Shown: in pieces, positions 5,530 to 6,520 of the stretch
Position numbering within the stretch: position 1 is the stretch's first letter
Layout: each line of letters begins with the position of its first letter
Source of the DNA: Alphaproteobacteria bacterium
GTDB lineage: Bacteria > Pseudomonadota > Alphaproteobacteria > Rhodobacterales > Rhodobacteraceae
Reading direction: 5' to 3'
Assembly: GCA_030424705.1 (NCBI GenBank)
Contig: JAUHWJ010000120.1
Span: 1 to 6,520, forward strand
Length of the DNA: 6,520 nucleotides
Made by a program: the position numbers and the translations under genes
The notes under the pieces: generated by a model
The model's input: only the letters and a program-made list of their open reading frames with translations
Databases searched by the model: none
Told to the model about the DNA's origin: nothing

Positions 5530-6520
5530 TCAGGCCGCCGGCATCAGCTCCTCGACGAGCTTCGCCCAGTAGGAGCAGCCGACCGGGATGATCTCGTCGT
5601 TGAAGTCGTATTCCGGATGGTGGACGGAAGCGGTGTCCCCGTTTCCGATGAAGATGAAGGCCCCGGGCCGGGCGTTCAGCATGAAGGAGAAATCCTCCCC
5701 GCCCATCAGCGGCGGCGTCATGCGGTTCACCTTGTCCTCGCCGACGATCCGCGCCGCCACATCCGCGGCCTTCACGGTCTCCGCCTCGGAATTCACCGTC
5801 GCCGGATAGTTCCGCATGAAGTTCAGCTTCGCCGTCGCGCCGAAGGCCTTCGCGACATGCTCCGCGATCTCCCCCATCCGCCGCTCCGCCATGTCCTGCA
5901 CCTCGGGCTTGTAGGTGCGGACGGTGCCCTTCAGCTTCACGCTGTCGGGAATGACGTTGTAGGCCGTCGTCTCCGTCTCGAAGGAGCAGACGGAGATGAC
6001 GAGGCTCTCCACCGGGTCGAGATTGCGCGAGGCGATGGATTGCAGCGCGACGACGATCTCCGCCGCCACCAGCGTGGTGTCCACCGCCTTGTGCGGGATC
6101 GCGGCGTGCCCGCCTTTTCCAACAACGTCGATCTCGAAGAGGTCCGCCGCCGCCATCAGTGGGCCGGGGCGGATCGCGAAATGGCCCGCGGGCGTGCCCG
6201 GCATGTTGTGCATGCCGTAGACTTCCTCGATCCCGAACCGCTCCATCATCCCGTCGTTCACCATCTCGCGCCCGCCGCCGCCGCCCTCCTCCGCCGGCTG
6301 GAAGATGACGACCGCCGTCCCCGCGAAATTCCGCGTCTCGGAGAGATACTTCGCCGCGCCGAGCAGCATCGCCGTATGCCCGTCATGGCCGCAGGCGTGC
6401 ATCTTGCCGGGAACCCTGGAGGCGTGCGGGGCCCCCGTCTGCTCCTCGATGGGAAGCGCGTCCATGTCCGCCCGGAGGCCGATCACCCGCCCGCCCTCCC
6501 CCTTGCCGCGGATCACGCCG
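5530..6520 (-). CDS. M20D-family amidohydrolase / hippurate hydrolase-like (N-terminus cut by window edge)
   Basis: Dinuclear-metal amidohydrolase of the HipO, IAA-amino-acid hydrolase and aminoacylase group, which cleaves N-acylated amino acids. The frame is open to the right edge with 329 codons visible; the family is near 390, so about 60 N-terminal residues are missing. Numbering from the GTG codon at 6516: RADMDALPIEE (15-25), the metal-binding HACGHDGH (40-47, ligands Cys42 and His44), QPAEEGGGGG (73-82, catalytic Glu76 and ligand Glu77), GMHN (101-104, His103), the dimerisation-lid segment GKGGHAAIPH (133-142), MGGEDFSF (271-278) and SVHHPEYDFND (297-307, ligand His299). Every metal and catalytic position is intact, so the enzyme should be active. 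The GTG at 6516 is an internal valine codon, not the start. Biochemical substrate cannot be read from the sequence, so no gene symbol is given. Confidence 0.93.
   Translation of the reverse strand, partial: GVIRGKGEGGRVIGLRADMDALPIEEQTGAPHASRVPGKMHACGHDGHTAMLLGAAKYLSETRNFAGTAVVIFQPAEEGGGGGREMVNDGMMERFGIEEVYGMHNMPGTPAGHFAIRPGPLMAAADLFEIDVVGKGGHAAIPHKAVDTTLVAAEIVVALQSIASRNLDPVESLVISVCSFETETTAYNVIPDSVKLKGTVRTYKPEVQDMAERRMGEIAEHVAKAFGATAKLNFMRNYPATVNSEAETVKAADVAARIVGEDKVNRMTPPLMGGEDFSFMLNARPGAFIFIGNGDTASVHHPEYDFNDEIIPVGCSYWAKLVEELMPAA

Overview
The window is GC-rich throughout and reads as an ordinary stretch of core chromosome from an alphaproteobacterium. The closest fit is Rhodobacteraceae or a relative. 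This rests on the divergent ubiA / rsmE pair followed by a plant-type glutamate-cysteine ligase, and on a bacterial-type ferredoxin-NADP+ reductase like that of Rhodobacter. The genus cannot be named from the sequence alone. I see no phage, insertion sequence, CRISPR array, toxin-antitoxin pair, tRNA or rRNA.

Layout. The left edge (1-525, minus strand) holds the N-terminal part of UbiA, the ubiquinone-pathway prenyltransferase. Its start codon lies only 9 bp from that of the divergent rsmE (535-1263, plus), a 16S rRNA U1498 methyltransferase. rsmE overlaps by four bases an uncharacterised two-helix membrane protein (1260-1832). Glutamate-cysteine ligase gshA (1883-3253) follows, so these three probably form one operon. 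gshA converges with fpr (3528-4352, minus) across a 274-bp non-coding gap that holds a strong 12-bp hairpin and two smaller ones. An AT-rich patch upstream of fpr is the likely promoter or operator region. Behind it lies a hotdog-fold acyl-CoA thioesterase (4477-4902, minus). This is divergent from a histidine phosphatase (4977-5525, plus), which converges with only 4 bp of spacing on an M20D amidohydrolase (5530-6520, minus) that runs off the right edge.

Function. The genes are mostly housekeeping. UbiA serves the quinone pool, RsmE ribosome maturation, GshA the first step of glutathione synthesis, and Fpr the exchange of electrons between NADP(H) and ferredoxin or flavodoxin. GshA and Fpr both bear on redox balance, but they are convergent and not one operon. 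The thioesterase, phosphatase and amidohydrolase have clear folds and catalytic residues but open substrates.

I did not find a new biological system. The most useful leads are the unnamed membrane protein between rsmE and gshA, the cysteine pair in GshA that matches one of the two plant redox-switch disulfides, the very tight ubiA / rsmE divergent start, and the AT-rich fpr leader.
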